A stretch of DNA of 64,000 nucleotides from Candidatus Acidiferrum typicum (GCA_025463055.1 JAOAPV010000038.1:62001-126000), one strand, 5' to 3'. Positions 54,999-64,000 are shown, counted from the first letter of the stretch. The notes: generated by a model from the letters alone, not told the origin. Program-made: numbers and translations.

Positions 54999-56228
54999 TT
55001 AGGTGCGATAAGAAGCATTAATGCGCACGTATTCGGCGGTGAAATCGCACGTCCAGTAGCAGGCACTGGCCAGGCCGGCGTGTAGGTGCATCACAATAGG
55101 CACACGGTCTGCCAAGAGGCGGTTACTGGCGGCGCGCTCATTGAAATCGAGCGGCTGGCCGCGACGCAGAACCGGGATTCCTGCCATGGTGATGTCCACG
55201 CGCGCGGGATCGAAAGGAATGCCGGCGCGACCGGCTGCGGCGAAAATGCGGCCCCAGTTCGGGTCAGCGCCAGCAAACGCGGTTTTCACCAACGGCGATG
55301 TCGCGATCGTCTCTGCGATGCGCCGCGCCGCGGTCTCGGTTTTCGCGCCGCGCACTTCGATTTCAATCACGCGCTGAGCGCCTTCGCCGTCGGCAACGAT
55401 CTGCAGTGCTAGCGAATGGCACACTTCCTCGAGCGCGGCGGCAAAATCGCGGTGCGCTTTCGTGCCCCCTTTAATGGCAGGAGCGCCGGCTTCTCCGTTT
55501 GCCAGAACCAGCAGCGCGTCGTTGGTGGATGTGTCGCCATCGATGCTGATGGCATTGAATGTTCGCGACGTGACTTCCTTCAGTGTTTTTTGCAACAGCG
55601 AAGGTGCAATGGCTGCGTCTGTGGTGACAAATGCCAGCGTGGTCGCCATGTTTGGGTGGATCATGCCTGCGCCTTTGGCGCAGCCAACGATGTGAATACG
55701 TTTGCCGGCCATCTTGAAGGATGCGGCAGCCGTCTTGGGCCGTGTGTCCGTCGTGCAGATGGCCAGCGAAACCTCGGCGAACGAACGCGCGGAAGAACGG
55801 CGGTGCCTCGCGAGTAGCGGCACGGCGCGCAGAAGTTTATCTAGGGCGAGTGGCACGCCGATGACTCCGGTGGAGCAAACGAAGATTTCTTCCGGTTGGC
55901 AGCCGAGGCGCTTTGCCGTTTCGGCGACCGTCCGCAGCGCGGCAGCATGCCCCGCGGCGCCGGTGGCGCAATTCGCGTTCCCCGCGTTCACCACCACGGC
56001 GCGCATACGGCCTTTCGAGGCGCGCAAGTGCGCTTTGGAAATCAGCACGGGAGCGGCAACTACGAGATTTTGCGTGAATACTCCCGCAGCGGATGCGGGA
56101 ACGTCACTGGAAAGAATGGCGAAATCGAGCGCGCCAGTTTTTTTCAGGCCGCAAGCAGTCGCGGCAAAGCGAAAGCCGCGGGGAAGAGAGGCTTCGGAGA
56201 GAGCGTGCTGCATTACCGGCGGGGCCAT
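54999..56228 (-). CDS. argJ: Bifunctional glutamate N-acetyltransferase / amino-acid acetyltransferase (ArgJ)
   Basis: This protein of 409 residues has the autocleavage block KGAGMIHPNMATTLAF, in which the Thr becomes the N-terminal nucleophile of the beta chain. FAGADPNWGRI and GDTSTNDA follow. It transfers the acetyl group from N-acetylornithine to glutamate, so the arginine pathway recycles acetyl. No argA is present in this cluster. It is the last gene of the leftward arg series, 16 bp after the short frame that overlaps argH. Confidence 0.95.
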   Translation of the reverse strand: MAPPVMQHALSEASLPRGFRFAATACGLKKTGALDFAILSSDVPASAAGVFTQNLVVAAPVLISKAHLRASKGRMRAVVVNAGNANCATGAAGHAAALRTVAETAKRLGCQPEEIFVCSTGVIGVPLALDKLLRAVPLLARHRRSSARSFAEVSLAICTTDTRPKTAAASFKMAGKRIHIVGCAKGAGMIHPNMATTLAFVTTDAAIAPSLLQKTLKEVTSRTFNAISIDGDTSTNDALLVLANGEAGAPAIKGGTKAHRDFAAALEEVCHSLALQIVADGEGAQRVIEIEVRGAKTETAARRIAETIATSPLVKTAFAGADPNWGRIFAAAGRAGIPFDPARVDITMAGIPVLRRGQPLDFNERAASNRLLADRVPIVMHLHAGLASACYWTCDFTAEYVRINASYRT

Positions 56229-56244
56229 GGCGTGAGCGCGATGC

Positions 56245-56343
56245 TCACGGAAGGGACCTCCGATCCTCCCCGGAATTTGCGCTGCTTAAAAGGGCGCGTA
56301 TCTCCGAGAGCGTTTGTTGAAGTCGAACAGCTTGCGTGCTCAT
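56245..56343 (-). CDS. Short frame coupled to argH (32 residues)
   Basis: This ATG-initiated frame overlaps the argH stop by 4 nt (ATGA) and ends 16 bp before argJ. The product would be a 32-residue helical peptide containing LQQTLSEIRALLSS. It may be a real micropeptide or just a means to keep ribosomes moving into argJ. There is no independent sign of function. Confidence 0.35.
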   Translation of the reverse strand: MSTQAVRLQQTLSEIRALLSSANSGEDRRSLP

Positions 56344-57776
56344 GGCGTGGCTCCTCGCTTGATCCTTAGTTTATTGATGCGGTCTTGCAAATCCGAAATG
56401 GCGGTGCGCACGGATTCGGGCGCCGTTCCGCCGGGAACTTTCTTGCTGCCAAGAGCAGCGTCCAGGCTCAAGCTGGTGACGAAATCGGCTTCGAATGCGG
56501 GGAAGATTTTCTTGAGTGCTTCCAGGGGGAGCGAGGTCCACGGAACATTTTGTTTTTCGGCCTCGCGCAGGACTTTGCCGACGATGTCATGCGCTTGCCG
56601 GAACGGAATTCCTTTGTGCACAAGATAATCCGCGGCTTCGGTGGCGAGCAGAGCGGGATTGGAGGCTGCGGCGCGCAGACGTTCGGCGTTGAATTTTGTG
56701 GTGCTAAGCGCGCCAGTGGCAACCGCGAGCATATGCGCGATCTGGTCGTGCGCGGCGAATAAGGCTTCTTTGTCTTCCTGCAGGTCGCGCTGGTAACTGG
56801 TGGGCAAACCCTTCAGCGTGGTGAGCAGGCCGAGCAGCGCTCCGGTAATACGGCCGGTTTTTCCTCGGATCAGTTCCCAGGCATCAGGATTTTTTTTCTG
56901 CGGCATCAAGCTGCTGCCGGTGGAATATTCGTCGGGCAGAACCACGTACGCAAATTCCTGGGACGCGAAAATGACAAAATCTTCAGAGAGGCGCGAGAGA
57001 TGCGTGGCGATTCCGGCGAGCGCGAAAAGGTAATCGAGTGCGAAATCGCGATCGCTCACGGCATCGACGCTATTTGCGGTGATGCGCGAAAAACCGAGCT
57101 CGCTTGCTATGGCATTGCGGTCGATTCCGAAGCTGTTGCCGGCGAGTGCACCGGAACCCAAGGGACACGCGTCGGCGCTGGCCACTGCAGATTCCAAGCG
57201 CGTGAGATCGCGAGAGAAAGCTTCCGAATGCGCTAGTAAAAAATGCGAAAGTAGAATCGGCTGCGCGTGTTGCATGTGGGTCATCCCCGCCATGGGGACG
57301 CTCAGATTAGTTTTGGCCTGGAGGAGGAAGGAATTCAACAGAGCGGAGAGGGCTTGCTGAATTTGAGCTGCTGCGTCGATCACAAAGAGGCGAAAGTCGG
57401 TAGCCACGAGTTCATTGCGGCTGCGGCCGGTGTGCAGCTTCCAGCCAAGTGCTCCAAGTTCTTTGACAAGTGCTTTCTCTACGAAATGGTGTACGTCTTC
57501 GGCGTCCGCACCGAGCCCTTCAAACCACGCGGCATCTGTCGTCGAGAACTTCTCGATTTTGTCGAGTGCGGCGAGCGTTTGCTGTACTTCGACGGCGGTC
57601 AAAAGGCCGACACCTTGCAACGCCTTGGCCCAGGCACGGTCGACGGTAAGCTCATAGGGCAGCAGACGGCGATCAAACGCAAACGAGCGCTGGAACGCGT
57701 CGAACTGTTGGTCCGGTTCGCGGTCGAAGCGGCCGCCCCAGAGGCGGTCGTCTTTGCGTTGGGCTTGTGAAGTCAT
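56340..57776 (-). CDS. argH: Argininosuccinate lyase (ArgH)
   Basis: This protein is 478 residues from the ATG at 57776. The longer start at 57806 adds ten residues before the family's normal opening, LWGGRFDREPDQQF. The superfamily signature GSSLMPQKKNPDAWELIRG is present, with the catalytic-Ser loop intact. It cleaves argininosuccinate to arginine and fumarate, the last step of the pathway. It lies 138 bp after argG in the leftward series. Confidence 0.97.
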   Translation of the reverse strand: MTSQAQRKDDRLWGGRFDREPDQQFDAFQRSFAFDRRLLPYELTVDRAWAKALQGVGLLTAVEVQQTLAALDKIEKFSTTDAAWFEGLGADAEDVHHFVEKALVKELGALGWKLHTGRSRNELVATDFRLFVIDAAAQIQQALSALLNSFLLQAKTNLSVPMAGMTHMQHAQPILLSHFLLAHSEAFSRDLTRLESAVASADACPLGSGALAGNSFGIDRNAIASELGFSRITANSVDAVSDRDFALDYLFALAGIATHLSRLSEDFVIFASQEFAYVVLPDEYSTGSSLMPQKKNPDAWELIRGKTGRITGALLGLLTTLKGLPTSYQRDLQEDKEALFAAHDQIAHMLAVATGALSTTKFNAERLRAAASNPALLATEAADYLVHKGIPFRQAHDIVGKVLREAEKQNVPWTSLPLEALKKIFPAFEADFVTSLSLDAALGSKKVPGGTAPESVRTAISDLQDRINKLRIKRGATP

Positions 57777-57914
57777 CGATTTCACAATTTTACGTTTAGG
57801 TTGCACTTTCGAGTTTCAGGTTACTGATGTTGGCCGGCTAAAACCCGGCCTTCGCCGTCTTTGTTTCTGCACGCCCGCTCGCAGCGTCCTAGGCTCTTAG
57901 GACCCACACTGCGA

Positions 57915-59144
57915 TCAGTCGTTGCCGCTTTCGGCTTTCGCTTTTGGACGCACCGTAACCGGAAGCGCGAAAAGATTGATGAAGCCTTCGGCGTCTTTAG
58001 GATTGTAGCGGCCCATAGTGAAACTGGCGAGGTCGGTGCGATAGAGGGAGAAGGGAGAAACGCGCTTGGTGACGGTGAGCGTGCCCTTCCACAATTTTAG
58101 GCCGACCGCGCCGCTGACGCGCTGCTGGGCGACGCTGAAAAATCCGTCCAGCGCGGCACGCAGCGGCGAAAACCACAATCCGTAGTACACGAGTTCGGCG
58201 TAGCGCAGCGAGAGAGCTTGTTGAAAATGCGCGGTCTCGCGATCCACGGTGAGCGCTTCGAGCTCGCGGTGCGCGGTGACAAGCAATGTGCCGCCGGGAG
58301 TTTCGTACGCACCGCGCGACTTCATGCCGACGAGGCGATTTTCGACGATGTCGGTGCGGCCAATGCCGTGCTTCGCGGCGACTTCATTCAGGGTATTCAG
58401 CAACTCGATTGGATTGGCTTTGGCGCCGTTCACGGAAACAGGAAGACCCGCTTCGAAGCCGATTTCGACTTCGGCAGCCTTGTCCGGCGCTTTTTCAGGG
58501 GAAACGATCCACTGCCACATAGCTTCATTCGGTGAATTGGCGGGATCTTCGAGTTCGCCGCCTTCGTGGCTCAAGTGCCAAATGTTGCGATCGCGGCTGT
58601 AAATGTTCTTTTTGCTTTGCTCCACAGGAATATTGTGTTTTTGGGCGTACACAATGGCATCTTCGCGGGAATCAATGTCCCACTCGCGCCAGGGAGCGAT
58701 GATCTGCAAATGGGGCGCAATAGCTTTGTAGGCTAGCTCGAACCGTACTTGATCGTTGCCCTTGCCGGTGCAGCCGTGGGAAAGACCGTCGGCGCCGAGG
58801 TTCAGCGCGATTTCCGCCTGACGCTTGCCCAGGATTGGTCGAGCCATGGAAGTCCCGAGCAGGTAGGTGTGCTCATAGACAGCGCCAGCGCGTAGCGTAG
58901 GCCAAATGTAGTCGCGGACAAATTCTTCACGCAGATCTTCGACGTAGACGCTGGAGGCACCCGTCGCAAGGGCTTTTTTGCGCGCGGCCTCGAGGTCCTC
59001 CTGCTGGCCGACATCGCCAATCATAGCGATGACTTCGCACTGATAATTCTCCTTCAGCCACGGGATGATGATGGAGGTGTCGAGCCCGCCGGAATACGCG
59101 AGGACTACTTTTTTAGGCTTTGGCTTGTTCAATGCTGTATTCAC
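57915..59144 (-). CDS. argG: Argininosuccinate synthase (ArgG)
   Basis: This protein of 409 residues starts at a GTG with AAAGGGG upstream. The ATP-pyrophosphatase loop [10 protein letters not shown] is at residues 16-25, [16 protein letters not shown] is the citrulline/aspartate part, and SREDAI follows. It joins citrulline and aspartate. Upstream a 117-bp gap with two hairpins separates it from argF. Confidence 0.97.
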   Translation of the reverse strand: MNTALNKPKPKKVVLAYSGGLDTSIIIPWLKENYQCEVIAMIGDVGQQEDLEAARKKALATGASSVYVEDLREEFVRDYIWPTLRAGAVYEHTYLLGTSMARPILGKRQAEIALNLGADGLSHGCTGKGNDQVRFELAYKAIAPHLQIIAPWREWDIDSREDAIVYAQKHNIPVEQSKKNIYSRDRNIWHLSHEGGELEDPANSPNEAMWQWIVSPEKAPDKAAEVEIGFEAGLPVSVNGAKANPIELLNTLNEVAAKHGIGRTDIVENRLVGMKSRGAYETPGGTLLVTAHRELEALTVDRETAHFQQALSLRYAELVYYGLWFSPLRAALDGFFSVAQQRVSGAVGLKLWKGTLTVTKRVSPFSLYRTDLASFTMGRYNPKDAEGFINLFALPVTVRPKAKAESGND

Positions 59145-59177
59145 AATTCCCCTTTACGTTCAGATGGTTGCCAAGCT

Positions 59178-59230
59178 GGGGCGCAGCAATGCTGCGCCCC
59201 TACAAAATTCCCCGCCAGCAGGATGCTGGC
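59178..59230. repeat. Pair of hairpins between argF and argG (REP-like)
   Basis: GGGGCGCAGC-AAT-GCTGCGCCCC (59178-59200) is followed by CTACAA-type sequence and then GCCAGCA-GGA-TGCTGGC (59214-59230). It resembles the hairpin cluster at 29289-29380 in arrangement and in the CTACA flank. It may shape or attenuate the arg transcript. Confidence 0.55.
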
Positions 59231-59261
59231 GTTACGTGCTGTTGGTGCATGCATCGCCAAC

Positions 59262-60212
59262 TTAAAACAGGGTGTGCAGGATGGCTTTCTGCACGTACAT
59301 ACGATTTTCGGATTGGTCGAGGACGACCGAGCGTGGGCCGTCAAGGATTTCCGGCGTGACTTCCAGGCCGCGGTGGGCCGGAAGACAGTGCATGAAGACG
59401 GCGTCGGGCGCGGCGAGCGACATCAGTTCGGCATTGACCTGATACGGCTGGAACACCGCGTTGCGCACTTCGCCTTCTTCCTCGAAGCCCATGCTGGTCC
59501 AGGAATCGGTGTACACGCCTTGCGCCCCGGCGACCGCTTCGCGCGGGTCGATCATTAGTTCGATTTTGGATTTGGTTTCGCGAGCGATGCGCTTGCTGTC
59601 GGCCAAAACTTCCGCCGCGGGAGCGTAATCCGGCGGAGTGGCGATGCGGAGATGCACGCCAAGGCGGGCGGCGAGATAGATCAGGGAATTGCAGACGTTG
59701 TTGCCATCGCCGACGTAGGTGAGTTTGAAGCCGCGTAGCGCGCCGAATTTTTCTTCGAGCGTGAAGAAATCGGCTAGGGCCTGGCAGGGATGAAATTTGT
59801 CGGAGAGTGCGTTTATGACCGGAATATCGGCGTTGGCGGCCATCTCTTCCAGAACGCGCTGATGATAGACGCGGGCGACGATGCCTTGAACCCAGCGGTC
59901 GAGATTGCGAGCGACATCGGCGATGGATTCGCGCGCGCCGAGAGAGGCGGAGGCTTGCGTGTGATCGAGAAAAACCACGGAGCCGCCCATACTTTGGATG
60001 CCGACGTCAAAGGTCACACGAGTGCGGAGCGACGGCTTTTCGAAAATGAGGGCGATGAATTTGCCTTGCAACGTGGAAGCGTAGCGCACGGGACGCGCTT
60101 TGATGTCGGCAGAGAGGTGGAGGAGTTCGCGGGTGTGCGTGGGACTCCATTCGGCTCCCGTGAGCAGATCGTTTGACAAAGAAATGGGTGCTACAAGAGT
60201 TGTAGTGGTCAT
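59262..60212 (-). CDS. argF: Ornithine carbamoyltransferase (ArgF)
   Basis: This protein of 316 residues has the carbamoyl phosphate site FEKPSLRTR (the S-x-R-T-R form), HPCQALADFFTL and MHCLPAHRG, the ornithine-binding Cys loop. It makes citrulline. Its ATG lies 4 bp after the argD stop. Confidence 0.96.
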   Translation of the reverse strand: MTTTTLVAPISLSNDLLTGAEWSPTHTRELLHLSADIKARPVRYASTLQGKFIALIFEKPSLRTRVTFDVGIQSMGGSVVFLDHTQASASLGARESIADVARNLDRWVQGIVARVYHQRVLEEMAANADIPVINALSDKFHPCQALADFFTLEEKFGALRGFKLTYVGDGNNVCNSLIYLAARLGVHLRIATPPDYAPAAEVLADSKRIARETKSKIELMIDPREAVAGAQGVYTDSWTSMGFEEEGEVRNAVFQPYQVNAELMSLAAPDAVFMHCLPAHRGLEVTPEILDGPRSVVLDQSENRMYVQKAILHTLF

Positions 60213-60216
60213 CTTT

Positions 60217-61569
60217 TTACCTCGCTGCGGATTGCGCGAAGCGCGGCGGATTGACGGCGGTTTGCGCGGGAGCAGCAGAAATGGATCTGGGAGTTTTTGC
60301 GAGAACGAGCTCGAGGAGACGAAGGAATTCGCGAACCTGCGCGCTGGTGATGATGAAGGGGGGCAAGAGGCGCAGGGTGAAGTCGTGAGTGCAATTGATC
60401 ACCAATCCCTGGCGGAGAGCCTCGGCGGCGAAAGGATTGCCATCGACGGAAAGCTCGATGCCGAGGATCAGGCCTTCGCCGCGGATTTCGCGGATGAAAT
60501 CGAACTTGGCGGCGAGCTTGGCCAGGCCTTCGCGGAGCTCGGCGCTGCGGTCGCGGACGTTTTCGAGCAGCTTTTTATCTTCGATGATGCTCAAGAACTC
60601 GAGAGCGGTGGCGCAAACCAGCGGACCACCACCAAAGGTGGTGCCGTGCAGGCCGGGGCCGATGCGGGCGGCAATCGCTTCGTTGGTGAGGATCGCGCCT
60701 AGAGGCAGGCCGGCAGCGAGCGGCTTGGCAATGAGGACGATGTCGGGCTTGGAGGGAAACTTTTGGTATGCGAAGTAGCGGCCGGTGCGGCCGAGGCCAC
60801 ACTGAATCTCGTCGGCAATTAGCAGAGCACTGTGCTCGGTGGCGAGAGAGCGGGCGCGATTCCAAAAGGCTTCGCTGACAGGATGCACGCCGCCTTCGCC
60901 CTGAATGGTTTCGAAGATGACGGCGCAAACAGTGTTGTCGAACTTGGATTCGAGATCTTCGACATCGCTGAATTTTACAAATTCGACGCCGGGGAGGAGC
61001 GGCGTAAACGGCATACGATATTTTTCGGGGAAAGTTACGCTGACGCCTCCAAAGGTGCGGCCATGAAAGGAGTTCTGCATGGCGAGGATACGGTGCTTGG
61101 GCGCGGGCTTGTCTGGCGCGTCAGAGGGGGTGCGGGCGCAGAGGCGGGCGAGTTTCAGAGCGCCGTCGGCAGCTTCGGCGCCACTGTTGGAGAAGAAGGC
61201 GCGGTTCATGCCGGAGATTTCGGTGAGCTTGCGGGCGAGCGGGCCTTGGTAAGCGTTGTGATAGAGGTTGCAGAAGTGGATGGCGCGAGCGGCTTCACGG
61301 CGAATGGTTTTTACTATTCGCGGGTGGGCGTGGCCGAGAGCGTTGACGGCAATACCGCCGAGAAAGTCGAGATACTTTTTTCCGGTAGAGTCATAAACGT
61401 ACGCGCCATTACCATGGGTGAAAACAATGGGCTGGCGCTTGTAGGTGGGCAGGAGAAATTGTTCGGCATCGCTGAGGCGCGTGTCGAGCTTTGGCTTACG
61501 GCTGGGCGCGCGCTTGGTCTTTTGCATTGTGGAGCGGGTCGATTTGTTTTTATTCATGGCTCGCATCAT
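60217..61569 (-). CDS. argD: Acetylornithine aminotransferase (ArgD)
   Basis: This protein is about 450 residues from the ATG at 61569, which overlaps the argB stop (ATGA); an ATG at 61557 is also possible. A much longer open frame reaching 61818 only shadows argB. The class III aminotransferase blocks are present: GGIAVNALGHAHP, SGAEAADGALKLAR, ADEIQCGLGRTG and the PLP lysine in IAKPLAAGLPLGA. The Lys-rich lead of about 30 residues is unusual. It converts N-acetylglutamate semialdehyde to N-acetylornithine. Confidence 0.95.
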   Translation of the reverse strand: MMRAMNKNKSTRSTMQKTKRAPSRKPKLDTRLSDAEQFLLPTYKRQPIVFTHGNGAYVYDSTGKKYLDFLGGIAVNALGHAHPRIVKTIRREAARAIHFCNLYHNAYQGPLARKLTEISGMNRAFFSNSGAEAADGALKLARLCARTPSDAPDKPAPKHRILAMQNSFHGRTFGGVSVTFPEKYRMPFTPLLPGVEFVKFSDVEDLESKFDNTVCAVIFETIQGEGGVHPVSEAFWNRARSLATEHSALLIADEIQCGLGRTGRYFAYQKFPSKPDIVLIAKPLAAGLPLGAILTNEAIAARIGPGLHGTTFGGGPLVCATALEFLSIIEDKKLLENVRDRSAELREGLAKLAAKFDFIREIRGEGLILGIELSVDGNPFAAEALRQGLVINCTHDFTLRLLPPFIITSAQVREFLRLLELVLAKTPRSISAAPAQTAVNPPRFAQSAAR

Positions 61570-62414
61570 GCCGCCGAGAGCGCCGCTTGCGCCGCCGGAA
61601 GAGACTCCCGAAGAACGCGAGTGCCGGGGATGGCGTTCGCGGGATCGTGAGACAGGTCCGGGGGTTGCGAGACGCGCAGGAGAGAATCGGAGGCGCCGGC
61701 ACCGACAATGTGCACTTCGCGGACGCCGCCTTCTAGGGCGCGCTTGGCCGCTTCCAACTTCAGCACCATTCCGCCGGATACTACGCGGGACTGGACGAGC
61801 CGCTCGATTTCCTCCCAACTTACGGCAGAGAGAACTTTGTCGCCGTCGAGAACGCCGGCTACGTCGGTGAGATAAATCAGACGTTCGGCACCGAGGTATT
61901 CGGCGCAGGCCGCGGCCATGTGGTCGGCATTGATGTTGTACAGCTCATTGTCCGGGCCGAGGCCGAGACAGGGAGCGACAGGAACGAGGCCTTCGCGCCA
62001 GAGGGACTCTATAAAGGAGGTGTTCAGGCCGACGAGATAGCCTACGAAACCGAGGCTGCCTTCGACTTCATTGTGAATCATGGGCTCTGAGCGGAAACAG
62101 GCGGCATCAGCGGCGGAAATGCCGATGGCCGGGGCGCCTTCGGCGGAGATGGCAGAGGCGAGACGCTTGTTCAGGAGGCCGGCAAAAACCATCACGGCAA
62201 CATCGCGGGTTTCGCGATTGGTGACGCGCAGACCGGCGACGAAATTGCTTTCGATGCCCATGCGCTTGAGAGTGGCGGTGAACACGCGGCCGCCGCCGTG
62301 GACGACGAGCATTTGATGGCCTTGCTTCGCGAGTGCGGTGATTTGGCGCGCAACCGAGCGCACGGTGGCGTCGTCTTCGAGTAAGGCTCCAGCTAACTTG
62401 ATTACTATTTTCAT
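61566..62414 (-). CDS. argB: Acetylglutamate kinase (ArgB)
   Basis: This protein of 282 residues has the amino-acid kinase start IKLAGALLED in place of the more usual KxGG, then VVHGGGR, the NINADHMAAACAEYLGAE block and a GGMVLKLEAAKRALE end. It phosphorylates N-acetylglutamate. It overlaps argC and argD by 4 bases each. Confidence 0.96.
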   Translation of the reverse strand: MKIVIKLAGALLEDDATVRSVARQITALAKQGHQMLVVHGGGRVFTATLKRMGIESNFVAGLRVTNRETRDVAVMVFAGLLNKRLASAISAEGAPAIGISAADAACFRSEPMIHNEVEGSLGFVGYLVGLNTSFIESLWREGLVPVAPCLGLGPDNELYNINADHMAAACAEYLGAERLIYLTDVAGVLDGDKVLSAVSWEEIERLVQSRVVSGGMVLKLEAAKRALEGGVREVHIVGAGASDSLLRVSQPPDLSHDPANAIPGTRVLRESLPAAQAALSAA

Positions 62415-63442
62415 TGCAGTCCGGTTCGCTCCTCAATACCTAACATGAGATTGAAATTTTGAACGGCCTGGCCGGCCGCGCCCTTGCCCAGGTTATCGAG
62501 GCAAGAGACAACGATCAGGCGTTTACCGGAACTATCCAGGCAAAAGCCGATATCACAGAAATTGGTGTGCGCGACGTGCTGCAACTCGGGAAGCGAGCCC
62601 GCAGGCCAGATGCGGACCATGGAACGGCCCGCATAGAACTTTCGGAAAATGGCTTCGATTTCGTTGCCAGAATGCACAGCGCTGAGGGTGACGTAAATGG
62701 TTGAAAGGATTCCGCGAGCGAGCGGCAGAAGATGTGTTGAAAAAATAACGCGATCTTCAGGCAAGCCGGTGTGTTCGAGGATCTCCGGCGTGTGGCGATG
62801 AGAGAACAGATTGTAAACTTTGAAGTTTTCATCGACTTCGACGAAGTGGAGGTCGCGACGAGGATCTTTTCCGGCACCGCTGGCGCCGGACTTGCAGTCA
62901 CAGACGACACTGCTGCCGCCGGCGATCAAGCCGGCTTCCGCGAGGGGACGTAGCGCGAGTATGACGCTCGTGGCGTAGCAGCCCGGATTGGCAATGAGGC
63001 GTGAGGAAGCAATCTCGCCGGCATACAGCTCGGGAAGACCGTAGATAGCTTTGCTGAGCCAATCGGCGTGGGGAGTGGGAAGCTTATACCAAGTGGCGAA
63101 AGTGTTAGCGGAACGAAAGCGGAATGCACCGCTGAGATCGACCACGCGCATACCGGCTTCTAAGAGAGCGGGCGCGAGTCCGACGGAAACTTCGTGAGGT
63201 GTCGCGAGGAAAGCGGTTCCTGCATTACTCGCGATGATCTCCGAAAGGGAAAGCGAGCGTAGGGGCGCTTCGCCAACGCCCCGGAGCTGGGGGAAAAGCT
63301 CGGCGAGGCAATTTTTGTTTTGCGTGTCGCGGACATAGAAGACCGGAGACTTCACGGCGGGATGGCGCAAGAGAATGCGCGCCAGTTCAAAACCCGTGTA
63401 GCCGGTGACACCTACCACGGCGAGTTGTTCAGGGTTTCTCAT
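62411..63442 (-). CDS. argC: N-acetyl-gamma-glutamyl-phosphate reductase (ArgC)
   Basis: This protein of 343 residues has the NADP-binding start VVGVTGYTGFELARIL, the catalytic Cys in ANPGCYATSV, and HRHTPEI plus a C-terminal helix. It reduces acetylglutamyl phosphate to the semialdehyde. Its ATG overlaps the argR stop by 4 nt. Confidence 0.97.
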   Translation of the reverse strand: MRNPEQLAVVGVTGYTGFELARILLRHPAVKSPVFYVRDTQNKNCLAELFPQLRGVGEAPLRSLSLSEIIASNAGTAFLATPHEVSVGLAPALLEAGMRVVDLSGAFRFRSANTFATWYKLPTPHADWLSKAIYGLPELYAGEIASSRLIANPGCYATSVILALRPLAEAGLIAGGSSVVCDCKSGASGAGKDPRRDLHFVEVDENFKVYNLFSHRHTPEILEHTGLPEDRVIFSTHLLPLARGILSTIYVTLSAVHSGNEIEAIFRKFYAGRSMVRIWPAGSLPELQHVAHTNFCDIGFCLDSSGKRLIVVSCLDNLGKGAAGQAVQNFNLMLGIEERTGLQ

Positions 63443-63888
63443 TTCACGAGTGATTCGATTTTTTTTTGCAGGGATTCGCGGGATTTCTTATTGGGGGTGA
63501 TGATCAGAACAGTATCGTCGCCCGCGATGGTTCCAGCGGTTTCTGGAAATTTGGCGCCATCCACGGCGGCAGCGAGAGGCTGCGCGCCGCTAGGAGGTGT
63601 CTTCAACACCAAGAGATTCTCGGCTGGGCGAATGTCCACAAGGAACTCGCCGAGAGCGCGGGCTAGCGAAGGCAGGCCGTTGGATTCTTCCGGCAAGGCA
63701 GCGGCCGGGCGATAGCCATCGTGCGTTTTGACTAGGCGAAGCTCCTGGAGATCACGTGAGAGCGTAGCTTGAGTGACGCGCATTTTTTGGGCGGCGAGGC
63801 GGCGGCGCAGCTCTTCCTGATTGGTGATGGAGGCGTCAGAGACAAGGCGCAATATCTGGCCATGGCGAAATGTCTTGCCCGAATTCAT
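63439..63888 (-). CDS. argR: Arginine repressor (ArgR)
   Basis: This protein is 149 residues from the ATG at 63888; an upstream in-frame start gives 34 extra residues that run through the promoter and is rejected. The winged helix-turn-helix has QEELRRRLAAQKMRVTQATL followed by SRDLQELRLVK. The C-terminal domain has the arginine-binding GTIAGDDTVLII motif. It would sense arginine and repress its own operon. The ribosome-binding site is weak. Confidence 0.95.
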   Translation of the reverse strand: MNSGKTFRHGQILRLVSDASITNQEELRRRLAAQKMRVTQATLSRDLQELRLVKTHDGYRPAAALPEESNGLPSLARALGEFLVDIRPAENLLVLKTPPSGAQPLAAAVDGAKFPETAGTIAGDDTVLIITPNKKSRESLQKKIESLVK

Positions 63889-63914
63889 CGCGCGGTGAAA
63901 ATATGCACTCACCT

Positions 63915-63948
63915 GTATATTTATACGAGCAGCGTGCGAGGATGTCAA
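63915..63948 (-). promoter_or_regulatory. Promoter of the argR-led cluster with overlapping palindrome
   Basis: On the minus strand a perfect -35 TTGACA (63943-63948) is 17 bp from a -10 TATAAA (63920-63925). The palindrome GTATA-TT-TATAC (63915-63926) covers the -10. This is where an ArgR hexamer would be expected to bind, but the box differs from the E. coli consensus. Start of transcription is expected near 63913, about 25 bases before the ATG. Confidence 0.65.
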
Positions 63949-64000
63949 CTCGATTCGTGATTTCCATCGAGGGACTGTCCGAACGGGCATGGATGGAACG

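Noticed and set aside
60832-61650. 272-codon open frame on the + strand opposite argD/argB
   Set aside because: It lies wholly antisense to argD and argB, has Gly/Ala/Val-rich shadow composition and no family features. It results from GC-rich codon usage of the real genes.
61570-61818. N-terminal extension of argD by 83 codons
   Set aside because: It overlaps argB out of frame, is Arg/Pro-rich and has no homology-like features. The ATG at 61569 overlaps the argB stop, as in the other junctions of this cluster.

Overview
The window looks like a chromosomal segment of a GC-rich, didermic soil bacterium, most probably an acidobacterium (Terriglobia-like). The reasons are outer-membrane proteins (TolC, two OmpA-family proteins, lipoproteins), a hopanoid-modification radical SAM gene next to glycolipid glycosyltransferases, PilZ proteins, and a compact argR-C-B-D-F-G-H-J cluster. 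The taxonomic guess is inference from gene content only.

Region 1 (1-18.7 kb) is accessory. It opens inside a type I restriction-modification operon: hsdM (partial), hsdS, an extra PD-(D/E)XK nuclease with an N-terminal EVE/PUA-like region, hsdR and a YgjP-type metallopeptidase, with each junction overlapping by a few bases or abutting. After it come a DUF72 gene, a two-gene module for a 1093-residue exported coiled-coil protein plus a DUF1573-like protein, a small Cys-rich protein, a stand-alone ATP-dependent DNA ligase, an HEAGH peptidase-like protein, a three-gene operon ending in an Apea-like HEPN protein, a DUF2971 protein and a SEC-C/HEPN-like (MauJ-like) protein. The region ends at a decayed 5' half of a tRNA-Gln(CUG), whose 3' side faces the accessory genes. 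This is the geometry of a tRNA-targeted genomic island.

Region 2 (18.9-29.3 kb) carries membrane-lipid and envelope functions: an EmrB/QacA-type MFS exporter with twin palindromic operators, two tandem HpnI-like (GT21) glycosyltransferases, an ArnT-like lipid-linked sugar transferase, two small EamA/SMR-type membrane proteins, HpnJ and a PLP-dependent decarboxylase-like protein. HpnJ, HpnI and the ArnT/flippase-like set plausibly build and move a decorated hopanoid or glycolipid head group.

Region 3 (29.4-43 kb) holds transport and signalling: a TolC, FtsX-type permease, TPR protein and HlyD adaptor operon, a divergent NatAB-like ABC exporter, an alpha/beta hydrolase, and a three-gene phosphorelay (NtrC-type regulator, hybrid kinase, and a degenerate receiver plus DHp protein).

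Region 4 (43.2-55 kb) is mixed: two OmpA-family proteins, a secreted SHELIET-motif protein, an Arg/Asp-rich exported protein broken by an amber codon, PilZ proteins, a receiver protein, a 57-residue Cys/His protein, ispH, a degenerate arginase-family protein, an MBL hydrolase, a GNAT acetyltransferase and a DUF4136 lipoprotein.

Region 5 (55-63.9 kb) is the arginine biosynthesis cluster read leftward from argR, which has a consensus-like sigma-70 promoter overlapped by a palindrome. ArgJ closes the acetyl cycle, so argA is not needed. No CRISPR array, rRNA gene, intact tRNA, transposase or integrase was seen.
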